Positions 16,917 to 25,520 of a DNA stretch of 64,000 nucleotides are shown here, piece after piece. A model generated the notes under the pieces. That model worked only from the letters and a program-made list of their open reading frames with translations, was not told the DNA's origin and did not search any database. The DNA is from CAYSBE01 sp046309355 (lineage in GTDB: Bacteria; Bacteroidota; Bacteroidia; UKL13-3), in the NCBI GenBank assembly GCA_046309355.1, contig JBKCPL010000057.1, positions 1 to 64,000 on the forward strand. Direction: 5' to 3'. The translations under genes were made by a program, and so were the position numbers. The number at the start of each line of letters is the position of its first letter. Positions within the stretch are counted from its first letter, which is position 1.

Positions 16917-17596
16917 CATTGTTAGTTATGCTGTTGATAGTTGGTACAAGTAGTGCCCAGCGAGGAGTTGCGCTAAAAACAGGTGTGCTGTATGGTTACT
17001 CCTGGCTTACATTCAACGAAAGTTCGCAAAGTTTTGATAAACGACTTGCACGCGAAAAGATTAACTATACGCCACTACAAAGTGTAGGGATTGAGATGGG
17101 TGCTCGCATTTTTATTTCATCAAAATTAGCATTGGAAGTAGTTCCACGTTGGCAGCAATGGGGTGGTACAATCACCGTAAATAGTAATGAATATACCAAC
17201 CAAATGCTGAAAATGGTAATTAATTATCAAAGCTTTCGAATACCCGCTACACTCCAATACGCCTTTGCCGGTAACGAGCGCTTGCAATTTTTTGCTTCAC
17301 TTGGTATAGGCATAGATTATACCTACCGCTTATGGTTTTTACCCACTAACTACTATGGCAGTGCACCCACACAAAGACGTACTGTTGATATTGTAACACC
17401 ATTTACTTCCATAGGTTTCGGTTTTACTTACACACCTAGCGCCAATAGTCAAATGAGTTATACGTTTGGTATCAATTATGAAACTGATGCTCTCTTAAAC
17501 CCCGTCAGGTTTAATGAGTTCAATTTTTGGCAAAACTCTGTGCCGTTACTTTCGCATCAGCTCCATACTTCTTTTCTAATACAGTACCGTTTATGA
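16877..17596 (+). CDS. outer-membrane beta-barrel protein (island)
   Basis: A 239-residue protein with a signal peptide ending GTSSA before Gln and alternating hydrophobic/polar strands to the end, closing with HTSFLIQYRL as in the last strand of small PorT/OmpA-like barrels. About eight strands fit the length. No catalytic motif is visible, so the role could be surface anchoring, adhesion or transport. It starts inside the preceding gene and its TGA overlaps the ATG of the next gene (ATGA), indicating coupled translation. Confidence 0.72.
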   Translation: MVETTHYPTRAAIALLVMLLIVGTSSAQRGVALKTGVLYGYSWLTFNESSQSFDKRLAREKINYTPLQSVGIEMGARIFISSKLALEVVPRWQQWGGTITVNSNEYTNQMLKMVINYQSFRIPATLQYAFAGNERLQFFASLGIGIDYTYRLWFLPTNYYGSAPTQRRTVDIVTPFTSIGFGFTYTPSANSQMSYTFGINYETDALLNPVRFNEFNFWQNSVPLLSHQLHTSFLIQYRL

Positions 17597-18324
17597 AAAT
17601 ACATGTGATAAAATTATTGCTAGTTATCACCAGCACTATGGTATTGAACACCTGCTTGGCACAACTATTTCATCCAAAAGACTCAGTGCGAAAGCAACGA
17701 ATTGTGCAAGTGGGGCTAGGCGGCTATATGGGTGTTAACCATGTAAAGCCCATAAACCAAATCATGAGATATCAGATCGCAAACGGTTATGATAAGGGAT
17801 TATTGGCTGATTTGAAAGTTAATATCACAAATTACTTATCGGTTAAAAGCGGCTTACGAATGAGTGAACAAACAGCTATGCTTGGATATGGTAACAATAC
17901 CTTTTTTGAATCATTTCATTTAACTATGAATAGGCAAACAGTACCAATGTTAATTTCTTTTAAAGCCAATCATGCCGGCATAAATTTATTTGATGTTGAA
18001 TTAGGTATTGCTTACAATAACATATCCTTTCGCAGTACAAACAATAACACATATTGGCTGCTTACGTATTATTTTGGCTCGCAATATACAGGTGGTTATT
18101 GGATAAATTATCAAAATGTAAGCGCTTTATCATATATCCTAAATATTAATAAGGAATATAAAATCAAAAAATCACTTTTCATCCAATTCTTTAGCGAACT
18201 AGATATACTGAGCAAAACACTTGATATACAAGATGCTTATCGGATGCCAGATTTATCTATTATTCAATATCAGACACCGTTTATGCTATATAGTATAAGA
18301 TTAGGAGTTGCAATAAAGTACTAG
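17593..18324 (+). CDS. outer-membrane beta-barrel protein (island)
   Basis: A 243-residue protein. The signal peptide ends NTCLA before Gln; the remainder alternates aromatic-rich strands (LLTYYFGSQYTGGYWINY) and ends in SIRLGVAIKY, typical of an outer-membrane barrel. An upstream in-frame extension exists, but ATG 17593 yields the signal peptide and overlaps the previous stop by four bases. It is followed one base later by the adhesin gene. Similarity to the preceding barrel is at the fold level only. Confidence 0.7.
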   Translation: MKIHVIKLLLVITSTMVLNTCLAQLFHPKDSVRKQRIVQVGLGGYMGVNHVKPINQIMRYQIANGYDKGLLADLKVNITNYLSVKSGLRMSEQTAMLGYGNNTFFESFHLTMNRQTVPMLISFKANHAGINLFDVELGIAYNNISFRSTNNNTYWLLTYYFGSQYTGGYWINYQNVSALSYILNINKEYKIKKSLFIQFFSELDILSKTLDIQDAYRMPDLSIIQYQTPFMLYSIRLGVAIKY

Positions 18325-18325
18325 T

Positions 18326-20443
18326 ATGAGAAAACATTTTTTTATAACATTATTTTTGTTAAGTATTGTGTTAGCTAATAACAGCATTGCACAAGTACCC
18401 AACAATATAATACCTAACAGCAATTTTAACCATGCAAATAGGGAACCCTTTGTATTACCTGCGTGCAATACCCTATTAAAAAATAAAAATGATTATACAT
18501 TAGTTATTGAGAATTGGAAGGGTGAAGGAGAACGTAACACACCTGAGTGGCGTTCATTTATTGCTGACAACAATAATTCGTTTTGTAGTGTATGTAGCCC
18601 TTTAAATCCAACTGGACAAAATCCATTTATAGATGATAACTTTATCTTTATTGCGCAAGATGAACTTGTACCTTATGGTGAATGGCTTTATGCTGAATTG
18701 TATACATCTTTGAATTATGATAAAAAGTATAAATTAAGAGTAATTGGTCAAGGTCATTTACCTGCGCTACCATCTCTGCACGATCCCGGTGTTATTGCTA
18801 TTCATCTTACTTTACCTGGCAGCAACTGGCACCATCAAAGTGAACTAGACAAAAGCATGATGAGTATGATGTATTGCACACATCAGGAATATGAATGTAA
18901 ACCAAGATCATTTGAACACATTTTTACAGTCACAAAACCGAATTTAAAACAAATTGTATTACAAGCAAACAATGCGGGATTCTTTATTGACCGAGTAGAA
19001 CTTTACGAATACTGCACTGAGCTACTTACCCGGCAAGGCCGCACCTATAAATTTGACAGGGAATTAGAAGAGGCGGGAACCATTATAGCAGGTTCAGTAA
19101 TTAACAATGCACCAGCAATGGGTGATGTAGTTATGCTGGATGGAAGCATTACCACCTATAAAGCGGCTAACGAGGTGAAATTAACAGAAGGATTTTATGT
19201 GAACAGAGGTGCTGATTTTAGTGCTAAAATTGCACCATGCGGGCAGGATTGTCCATCCACGAACATAAACATCCCTTCAGAATACGTGCTGTGCAATAGC
19301 GATTGTATTAATTTAACTACCGGTACGGTTACTCGCGGGTTAACAGTAAACTGGACTTCGCAAGATGCGCAAAACTTACAGTACTTATCATCTGTAAGTG
19401 TTATAAATCCTGTGTTTTGCCCACCACCTGGCACTTCGGGTGTTTATGAATACGATGTGGTTATACAAAATGGTTGCGGTGAAACAACAACTAAAAAAGT
19501 AACTATAAAATATTTTAGCACACCAGTTCCTGATCCTACAATTAATATTACAAATAGTAACTTAGCTACATTACCTACCTATCCTGAAATAAGTGTAGCT
19601 TCTACTGAGTTTACCGAATATGTAAATTATGATATTTTAGATTGTAATGGCAATTTGATTCATACACAAACATTCACATTCTTTAATCAACAAATGCCTC
19701 CGGCACCGGCTCAGTTTAAATTTAACCAATTTTTAGATCCCTGTGGTTGCTATAAAATAAGAATACGTCAGAAAAATCATTGTAATGAGACGATTGCTGA
19801 ACAAATATTAGATTGGAATAGACAACAATCCATAAGCAATCTCTTTTTCCCTACATTTATTATATGTAAAGATGGAAAACGATTAATTTGTTTTGACGGT
19901 AAAGGAATAAAACAGTTTCAATTGCAATTGTTTAATAAGTGGGGACAATCTGTATTAAATACATCAGGTAGTTACAACAAAGACCCGTATTGTATAGAGT
20001 TTCCATCACACCTACCAGCAGGTCCATATTATTACATTATAACATTTATAGGATGTGATGGAAGTGTTCTTACTGCTAATGGAAGTATGCAAGTAGGGGG
20101 ATGTGATGAATCCATGCTATTGATAAATAACAACGATACAGATAGCATAGAGGCATTTAATAACTTAGCCGACTCTATATTCATGGAATTAAGTCCTAAT
20201 CCTACGGCAAATGAAGTGACAATAAGTTTTACCATACCCAATAGTGGTCAATTGAGAATTAATTTGCTAGATAAAAACTTAAGTCAAAATCAAGTGGTAC
20301 ACGATATGTATTACAGTAATAGTGGAAGTTATCAAATTAGCGTGCAAGTAAATCATCTGTCTGGTGGTATAAATTATTGCTTATTTGAGTTTATAAATGG
20401 AGGTACAGTTAAGGTATATAAAAAATTTACACTAATACGTTAA
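18326..20443 (+). CDS. multidomain T9SS-secreted adhesin-like protein
   Basis: A 705-residue secreted protein with a signal peptide ending NNSIA before Gln. Visible regions are: a beta-sandwich with many Cys (about 25-230), a 3-coathanger-stack-like segment (about 235-300; ANEVKLTEGFYVNRGADFSA), an Ig/PKD-like region (about 310-395), a gliding-motility C-terminal-like region (about 515-595; LFNKWGQSVLN), and a type A T9SS sorting domain (about 615-705; LSPNPTANEVTISF). Export therefore needs the host's type IX secretion system. It is the largest gene of the island operon; binding target unknown. Confidence 0.82.
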   Translation: MRKHFFITLFLLSIVLANNSIAQVPNNIIPNSNFNHANREPFVLPACNTLLKNKNDYTLVIENWKGEGERNTPEWRSFIADNNNSFCSVCSPLNPTGQNPFIDDNFIFIAQDELVPYGEWLYAELYTSLNYDKKYKLRVIGQGHLPALPSLHDPGVIAIHLTLPGSNWHHQSELDKSMMSMMYCTHQEYECKPRSFEHIFTVTKPNLKQIVLQANNAGFFIDRVELYEYCTELLTRQGRTYKFDRELEEAGTIIAGSVINNAPAMGDVVMLDGSITTYKAANEVKLTEGFYVNRGADFSAKIAPCGQDCPSTNINIPSEYVLCNSDCINLTTGTVTRGLTVNWTSQDAQNLQYLSSVSVINPVFCPPPGTSGVYEYDVVIQNGCGETTTKKVTIKYFSTPVPDPTINITNSNLATLPTYPEISVASTEFTEYVNYDILDCNGNLIHTQTFTFFNQQMPPAPAQFKFNQFLDPCGCYKIRIRQKNHCNETIAEQILDWNRQQSISNLFFPTFIICKDGKRLICFDGKGIKQFQLQLFNKWGQSVLNTSGSYNKDPYCIEFPSHLPAGPYYYIITFIGCDGSVLTANGSMQVGGCDESMLLINNNDTDSIEAFNNLADSIFMELSPNPTANEVTISFTIPNSGQLRINLLDKNLSQNQVVHDMYYSNSGSYQISVQVNHLSGGINYCLFEFINGGTVKVYKKFTLIR

Positions 20444-20456
20444 CTCGTAATGATAT

Positions 20457-20879
20457 ATGAGGCTGTTAATCTCAATATTACTATTTCAAATACTACTATT
20501 TTCTGTGAATATTGGTGCACAATCGAGGATAGATCATATTGACTTTTTTGAGGGCAGTAATACTAAAACTGCCACAACACTAGCAATTGATTCGCAGTCT
20601 ACTTCGGTAAGCGGCATTGTTAATACGGGTGCTATAAACAACACTTATTCGTTAATATCTAAGGATAGTATCACCTTACATCGTAAGCTACGCTTTGGGT
20701 TGGGTGTTTTCGGTGGCATGTCAAATTACTTCACTACTTCAAATGCATTTAGTACTCAAACACAAATTGGAAAAGATTAAGGTGCATTGGTACATGTTAG
20801 TTATAGAATCACTAAAAAAATATCATTTGATGCAGAGCTTAGATATGTAGGTAAAAATTTATATACTTCATATGCAAAT
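20457..20879 (+). pseudogene. broken outer-membrane barrel gene at the right island edge
   Basis: An open frame begins with a signal peptide (FSVNIGA before Gln) and the start of a barrel (LRFGLGVFGGMSNYF), then meets a TAA at 20778-20780. The same frame continues with further barrel-like sequence (VHVSYRITKKISFDAELRYV) until it runs into the right repeat at 20880. The gene is thus damaged twice: by an in-frame stop after 107 codons and by loss of its 3' end at the junction. Past the junction the frame reads antisense through the ndk fragment to a TAA at 21009-21011. Confidence 0.75.
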
Positions 20880-21032
20880 AATAATTTTTCCGGTGTGGCC
20901 GTTTGCAACTGCATCGGGCTTAATCATGGTGAAGGTGATTTTTCCGCTCATATATGTTTGTTTCTGAATTTCGGGGCGCAAGGATATTTTGATTTCTATC
21001 AAAACCTATAAAACCGGGTTAATTATCTGTTA
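20880..21032. repeat. right copy of 153-bp direct repeat (orphan ndk 5' fragment)
   Basis: Second copy of the block at 15140-15292, 152/153 identical. On the minus strand it holds the ndk upstream region and codons 1-24, then breaks off into island sequence. The one difference, g at 20982, changes the -7 box from TATCTTTG to TATCCTTG. Outside it, at 21033, begins what is probably the ancestral upstream sequence shared by ndk and purK. Confidence 0.97.
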
Positions 21033-21071
21033 CTGCATGCCCTTGAAACACCTGAGGTTGTTAAATTGCCC

Positions 21072-21079
21072 TATATTCG
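21072..21079 (+). promoter_or_regulatory. -7-like box of purK
   Basis: TATATTCG, a one-base variant of TAnnTTTG, sits four bases before the GTG at 21084, so the transcript would be leaderless. The box falls inside the alternative TTG-initiated reading frame, which argues against that start. Confidence 0.4.
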
Positions 21080-21083
21080 CAAC

Positions 21084-22238
21084 GTGAAAAATCCGCTACG
21101 TACACGCATTGGCATCATTGGTGGAGGTCAGCTGGGCCGCATGATGATTGAGGAGTCGCTACGGCTCAATGTATCTTTCAATACGCTGGATGCAGCCGAT
21201 TGTCCCTGTGTCCGATTATCGGCACAGCATATTGCAGGAAAACTCACCGATGGTGATGCTATACGTAAGCTGGCTGCCATAAGCGATGTACTTACCTACG
21301 AAATTGAACATATTGATGTAGCCACACTGCTGCAATTGGAGCGTGAGGGTAAAACCATCATTCCATCGCCACAGGTATTGCAGATTATTCAGGATAAAGG
21401 TTTACAAAAACAATTTTTTGAAACGAACGGGTTGCCTACTGCACCTTTTGTGTTGGTAAACACCGCTGCAGAGTGGCCTCAGGCTGCTCAGCAACTGGGT
21501 GGTGAAAAACTGGCCGCCAAAACCCGCAAAGACGGGTATGATGGAAAAGGTGTGTGTTTGGTAACAACCGCTGACGTAATGCGTGGCCATTTACCGTTTG
21601 ATGTGCCTTCGGTATTGGAGCAATTTATACCTTGCCAGAAGGAGTTATCTGTACTGGTAGCCCGCACGGCAACAGGTGATGTAACCACATGGCCGGTGGT
21701 TGAAATGGTGTTCGACCCGGTAGCCAATTTGGTTACGTTTTTAGAATGCCCTTCGCAAGTTGATGCTTCGCTTCAACAACAAGCGCGTGATATCTCTATC
21801 AAAGCAATTCAATTACTGAACGGTGTGGGCGTATTTGCCGTTGAGTTATTTTTAACTGAAAACAATACTATCCTTATCAACGAAATTGCTCCGCGCCCGC
21901 ACAACTCGGGCCACCACACTATTGAAGCCTGTTATACTTCTCAGTTCGAACAACTGGTTCGCATCTTGTGCGGATTGCCTCTGGGAAATACCGATTTGAT
22001 ACAGCCCGCTGTAATGATGAACCTGCTTGGCGCACCTGATTTCAATGGCCCGTATGCCTTGCAAGGCTTACATGAGGCTATGCACACCGAAGGTGTGTAC
22101 ATTCATTTATACGACAAAGCTGAGAGCAAACCCATGCGTAAAATGGGGCATGTTACTATTATGGCACCTACGCTTGAATCAGCTATAGAAAAAGCTTACA
22201 AAATAAAAGATTTACTGAAGTTTGTTCCCGAGGGCTAG
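21084..22238 (+). CDS. purK: 5-(carboxyamino)imidazole ribonucleotide synthase
   Basis: ATP-grasp enzyme that carboxylates AIR to N5-CAIR in purine synthesis. The N-terminus (RIGIIGGGQLGRMM) is the classic PurK start; the ATP-grasp core includes AKTRKDGYDGKGV and EIAPRPHNSGHHTIE. Length is about 384 residues. A TTG at 21066 would add six residues, but the GTG at 21084 fits both the family N-terminus and the -7-like box just upstream. Without the island, purK would sit divergent from ndk. It ends seven bases before the convergent membrane protein gene. Confidence 0.95.
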   Translation: MKNPLRTRIGIIGGGQLGRMMIEESLRLNVSFNTLDAADCPCVRLSAQHIAGKLTDGDAIRKLAAISDVLTYEIEHIDVATLLQLEREGKTIIPSPQVLQIIQDKGLQKQFFETNGLPTAPFVLVNTAAEWPQAAQQLGGEKLAAKTRKDGYDGKGVCLVTTADVMRGHLPFDVPSVLEQFIPCQKELSVLVARTATGDVTTWPVVEMVFDPVANLVTFLECPSQVDASLQQQARDISIKAIQLLNGVGVFAVELFLTENNTILINEIAPRPHNSGHHTIEACYTSQFEQLVRILCGLPLGNTDLIQPAVMMNLLGAPDFNGPYALQGLHEAMHTEGVYIHLYDKAESKPMRKMGHVTIMAPTLESAIEKAYKIKDLLKFVPEG

Positions 22239-22245
22239 TCTGCTT

Positions 22246-24333
22246 TCACACACTTCCGTTCCATTTGCGTATGCCCCACTCCAGGGTTAGCAGTGTCAGC
22301 AATACATAAAAAATCCATTTCACATCAATCCAGCTTTTGCGCTCTTTGCCTGTATATACAATAGGTTGTAATGCATCATGTTGCTGTATGGCTTCAGCTA
22401 GTGTATTCAGGTTATGAGCCTGCACTGCATAGCCTCCGGTTTGTGCAGCCAGCTCGCGCATCAGTTGTGCATGGGCAACATTTTCAGTTTGCTCCAACTG
22501 CAGCGGCACAACATAAAAACTACCGCTGGTTTTCAGCTGTTCACTGCCACGTGTTGCTGTGGCAGTGTAAGTATATTTTCCTGGTGTCAATACTCCGGCT
22601 TGAAGCGTGTATCTGTTTTGCTGTGCTGAAAGTGCATAGGTGTATTCTTTTCCTGCGCTGTTTTTAATGGTTACCCGTACATCGGCATCTTGTATTGTTT
22701 CATAGCTTTCATTGTACACTTCAGCATCGGCTGTGATGGTTTCATTTTCTTCGTAGCGGTTGTTAAACAACAAGCGAAAACGCGCATTGTCTTTTCGTGT
22801 CGACAGATATTGAATGGTTTTTTGAATGAGCTGCGTTACCGTTTGCTGATTGTTTAGTTGAAAATCGGCTAGGTGCCAGCGCCATATTCCTTCACCGCAA
22901 ATAAACGCTGAACGCTGTGTGGCACTTTTCAAAAAAAACCACAACGGGTAATTCGTTTTTACATATCCAATTTGCTGCGTAAGCAGTGCTTCGTAGTCAC
23001 CGGCTACGCTATATGTGGCAAACGGACTAAGCAATGGTGGAAATTTAGTGAGCACGTTTTTTTCGGTTTCGTCCAGTATAAACAAACCGAATTGTTCATT
23101 CACATTGGCAAGGGCCTCGTTGCTGGACTGGTTGCGAAATTGTATGCGAAATGCAGGCTCCAGTGCGGTTAGTACATTTAGTCCAGTCATGCTGCCCAAT
23201 ACATACAACAGGGGTGTATTGCGGCTTTTAAACTCTTCAATCAGCTTTTGACCTTCGCCACGCCAACCGGGCAATTGATGCAGCACAACAAGGCTGTATG
23301 CATTAGTCGGTTTCATGCCCGACAAGTCATTGATGTACTGTACCTCGCAGCTGTATCCTTCAGTGGCCTCAATCATTTTTTTCATGGCGCCCAAATCAGG
23401 ATGCGGTGCAAATGCCAGCAACAGCACACGCTGACGATTGGAAATAATATTTACGTAGGCCTCATACACATTATTTTGTGTGGTTTTTTCTCCGCTTACG
23501 GCACTTACTTTTATACGGTATATCTGTGAGCCTTCGCCCAGTGCAGGAATGGTGAGTGTATGTGTTTCGAAAAAGGAAGAACCGGTGTACGAAATATTTT
23601 TTTGTGCCAAGGTATTTCCATTATGCGAAATACTGAGTACAGCACTTTGTCCCGAACAGTTATCTGCTGCTACATCCACCTGAATAGCGATGTTGTTTCC
23701 TGTAAATGCCACCTGATTGCAGCGTACATTTTTTATACGTGCATCTTTAGGCGCAACCGTATCGCCCAGAAGTACGGTAAATATCGGAACGGCCATATCT
23801 GCCGAACTGTACAACGGATTATCGCCACGGTTGTAAAGTCCGTCACTGATTAATACAACTGCGCCCAGCTGTGCGCTTTCGTAGCGGTTGCTAATCTGAG
23901 TCAGCGTTTTGCTGATATCGGTTATTTTTCCATCGTATGCAGGAGTTGAACGTGCATTTAACTGCTCATCAAAGGTGTGATGTACGACTTCAAAATCGGA
24001 CTCGAGTAGGCGTTTAAATTCATTCAGTTCAGTTTGAAAATTACTTTTATAGTATGCGGCTTCGCGACTTCCGGCAACCGATTGACTGTTGTCGGATGCA
24101 ATAACCAGTACAGGTTTTTGTGTGCGTTCGGTAATCCATTCGCTTACCGGTCCTGTTAAGAGCAAGGCCAAAATGAACAGCACGGCAAAGCGCACGCCCA
24201 TAAGTATGCGTTGCACCAACACACCGGTTTTTCCTTCTAGTCGAAGCGGATTACTGCGGTACAGCCACCACGCAGCAGCAGCCGATGCAGCAGCAGAAGG
24301 AATAATTAGCCACGGTGAATATTCAAACGTCAT
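22246..24333 (-). CDS. membrane-anchored von Willebrand factor A-like protein
   Basis: A 695-residue membrane protein with two N-terminal transmembrane helices (about residues 8-25 and 43-62), a VWA-like domain directly after (MIDAS-type DNSQS at about residue 80, later VVLISDGLYNRGDN), a long mixed region resembling a glutamine-amidotransferase-like fold plus Ig-like strands, and a C-terminal helix (WIFYVLLTLLTLEWGI). This matches Bacteroidota proteins related to the BatA/BatB neighbourhood, but no Bat operon or MoxR ATPase is present here. Function unknown. It precedes no other co-oriented gene closely except fabG, 15 bases upstream. Confidence 0.75.
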   Translation of the reverse strand: MTFEYSPWLIIPSAAASAAAAWWLYRSNPLRLEGKTGVLVQRILMGVRFAVLFILALLLTGPVSEWITERTQKPVLVIASDNSQSVAGSREAAYYKSNFQTELNEFKRLLESDFEVVHHTFDEQLNARSTPAYDGKITDISKTLTQISNRYESAQLGAVVLISDGLYNRGDNPLYSSADMAVPIFTVLLGDTVAPKDARIKNVRCNQVAFTGNNIAIQVDVAADNCSGQSAVLSISHNGNTLAQKNISYTGSSFFETHTLTIPALGEGSQIYRIKVSAVSGEKTTQNNVYEAYVNIISNRQRVLLLAFAPHPDLGAMKKMIEATEGYSCEVQYINDLSGMKPTNAYSLVVLHQLPGWRGEGQKLIEEFKSRNTPLLYVLGSMTGLNVLTALEPAFRIQFRNQSSNEALANVNEQFGLFILDETEKNVLTKFPPLLSPFATYSVAGDYEALLTQQIGYVKTNYPLWFFLKSATQRSAFICGEGIWRWHLADFQLNNQQTVTQLIQKTIQYLSTRKDNARFRLLFNNRYEENETITADAEVYNESYETIQDADVRVTIKNSAGKEYTYALSAQQNRYTLQAGVLTPGKYTYTATATRGSEQLKTSGSFYVVPLQLEQTENVAHAQLMRELAAQTGGYAVQAHNLNTLAEAIQQHDALQPIVYTGKERKSWIDVKWIFYVLLTLLTLEWGIRKWNGSV

Positions 24334-24348
24334 TAATTACAGTACGGA

Positions 24349-25098
24349 TTACATAACCATACCACCGCACACATTAATGGTTTGTCCGCTGATGTAGGCC
24401 GATAAATCAGATGATAAAAACACCACACAGTTTGCCACATCATCAGGAGTTCCACCTCGTTTCAGCGCAATTCCTTTTACCCATTCGGCTCGTACTTCAG
24501 CCGACAGGGCTTCAGTCATTTCAGTTTCAATAAAACCCGGTGCAATGGCATTGCAGCGAATATTGCGCGAGCCCAGTTCTTTGGCTACTGATTTTGTCAG
24601 GCCTATCATTCCGGCTTTTGAGGCAGCATAATTGGCTTGGCCTGCATTGCCTGTAATACCTACTACCGAAGTAATATTGATGATGCTGCCTGCCTTGGCT
24701 TTCATCATGGGGCGCATGGCGGCTTTGGTCAGTGCAAATGCTGATTTCAGGTTGGTATCCAACACTTCGTCCCACATTTGTTCGGTCATGCGCATCAGTA
24801 AATTATCACGTGTTATTCCGGCATTATTTACCAATATATCGAGCGTGCCAAATTCTTTGACGATTTCATCTACCAGTTTTTCGGCTTCGCTAAAATCAGC
24901 GGCATTGCTTTGATACCCTTTGGCTTTTACACCCAAAGTGTTCAGTTCGGCTTCAAAGGCCTTGGCTTTTTCAACCGAGCTTACAAAGGTGAAGGCGATG
25001 TGAGCACCCTGCTGTGCCAGTTTAAGCGCAATGCCTTTGCCAATGCCACGGGTTGCTCCGGTTACTAGTGCGGTTTTTCCTGAAAGTAATAAACTCAT
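24349..25098 (-). CDS. fabG: 3-oxoacyl-[acyl-carrier-protein] reductase
   Basis: NADPH-dependent reduction of 3-oxoacyl-ACP in fatty-acid elongation. The 249-residue short-chain dehydrogenase shows the TGATRGIGKG cofactor loop, VNNAGI, the catalytic Ser in NITSVVG and the Tyr/Lys in NYAASKAGM, and ends GGMVM as FabG proteins commonly do. No other fatty-acid genes adjoin it, so another SDR activity is possible, but the overall match to FabG is strong. Confidence 0.92.
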   Translation of the reverse strand: MSLLLSGKTALVTGATRGIGKGIALKLAQQGAHIAFTFVSSVEKAKAFEAELNTLGVKAKGYQSNAADFSEAEKLVDEIVKEFGTLDILVNNAGITRDNLLMRMTEQMWDEVLDTNLKSAFALTKAAMRPMMKAKAGSIINITSVVGITGNAGQANYAASKAGMIGLTKSVAKELGSRNIRCNAIAPGFIETEMTEALSAEVRAEWVKGIALKRGGTPDDVANCVVFLSSDLSAYISGQTINVCGGMVM

Positions 25099-25142
25099 GA
25101 GTATTGTTTTTATAGGTGGTAAAAGTACATGCTACACATCAA

Positions 25143-25520
25143 TCATACAACTCGTTTTGACAGCCTGAATCTCCACCATACCACCATACAACCTAATCCG
25201 TTGGCCAGCACATCAAAATAATCGAAAAAACGCGTGGTGGTAAGCCATGATTGCAGCAACTCAGTAAGTATGCCATACATAAACGAGGCCAAACAAGCTA
25301 TGGTCAGAAATTTAGTGTCGGCTTGCTTATGGCATCTGTATACCAGCCATGCTTGCATTCCGAAAAGCAACATGTGAATGGGTTTATCATAGGCAAATAA
25401 ATCGGACAGGCGCAGTGCCTTAAGCGTGCTAACATTGGCTATGGTAGCAAATAAAATGAATATCGCCCAGGCGGTGGCCAGGGCGATGTAAGATTTCGAT
25501 GTGGATACCGATTTAATCAT
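25143..25520 (-). CDS. VanZ-like membrane protein
   Basis: A 125-residue protein with about four hydrophobic helices and the DKPIHMLLFGMQAWLV segment typical of the VanZ-like family, whose role outside glycopeptide resistance is unknown. An in-frame extension upstream lies wholly within pgk; ATG 25520 gives a normal N-terminus and overlaps the pgk stop by eight bases, so the two are probably translationally coupled. Confidence 0.8.
   Translation of the reverse strand: MIKSVSTSKSYIALATAWAIFILFATIANVSTLKALRLSDLFAYDKPIHMLLFGMQAWLVYRCHKQADTKFLTIACLASFMYGILTELLQSWLTTTRFFDYFDVLANGLGCMVVWWRFRLSKRVV

Larger units (their letters stand above)
15293..20879. mobile_element. AT-rich genomic island bounded by 153-bp direct repeats
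   Basis: The 5587 bases between the two ndk-derived repeats are clearly more AT-rich than the flanks and encode an XRE regulator and five exported surface proteins unrelated to the neighbours. Removing one repeat and the interior restores a normal ndk-purK divergent pair. The structure is that of single-crossover integration of a circle of about 5740 bp carrying a piece of ndk. No integrase, transposase, terminal inverted repeats or replication gene is visible, so the mobilising agent is unknown. A mis-assembly is an alternative. Confidence 0.75.

Noticed and set aside
15293..20879. Island as an insertion sequence, transposon or prophage
   Set aside because: No transposase, integrase, terminase, capsid or replication gene and no terminal inverted repeats. 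The fibre-like motif of the 16119 protein is also common in non-phage Bacteroidota surface proteins, and it has a signal peptide.
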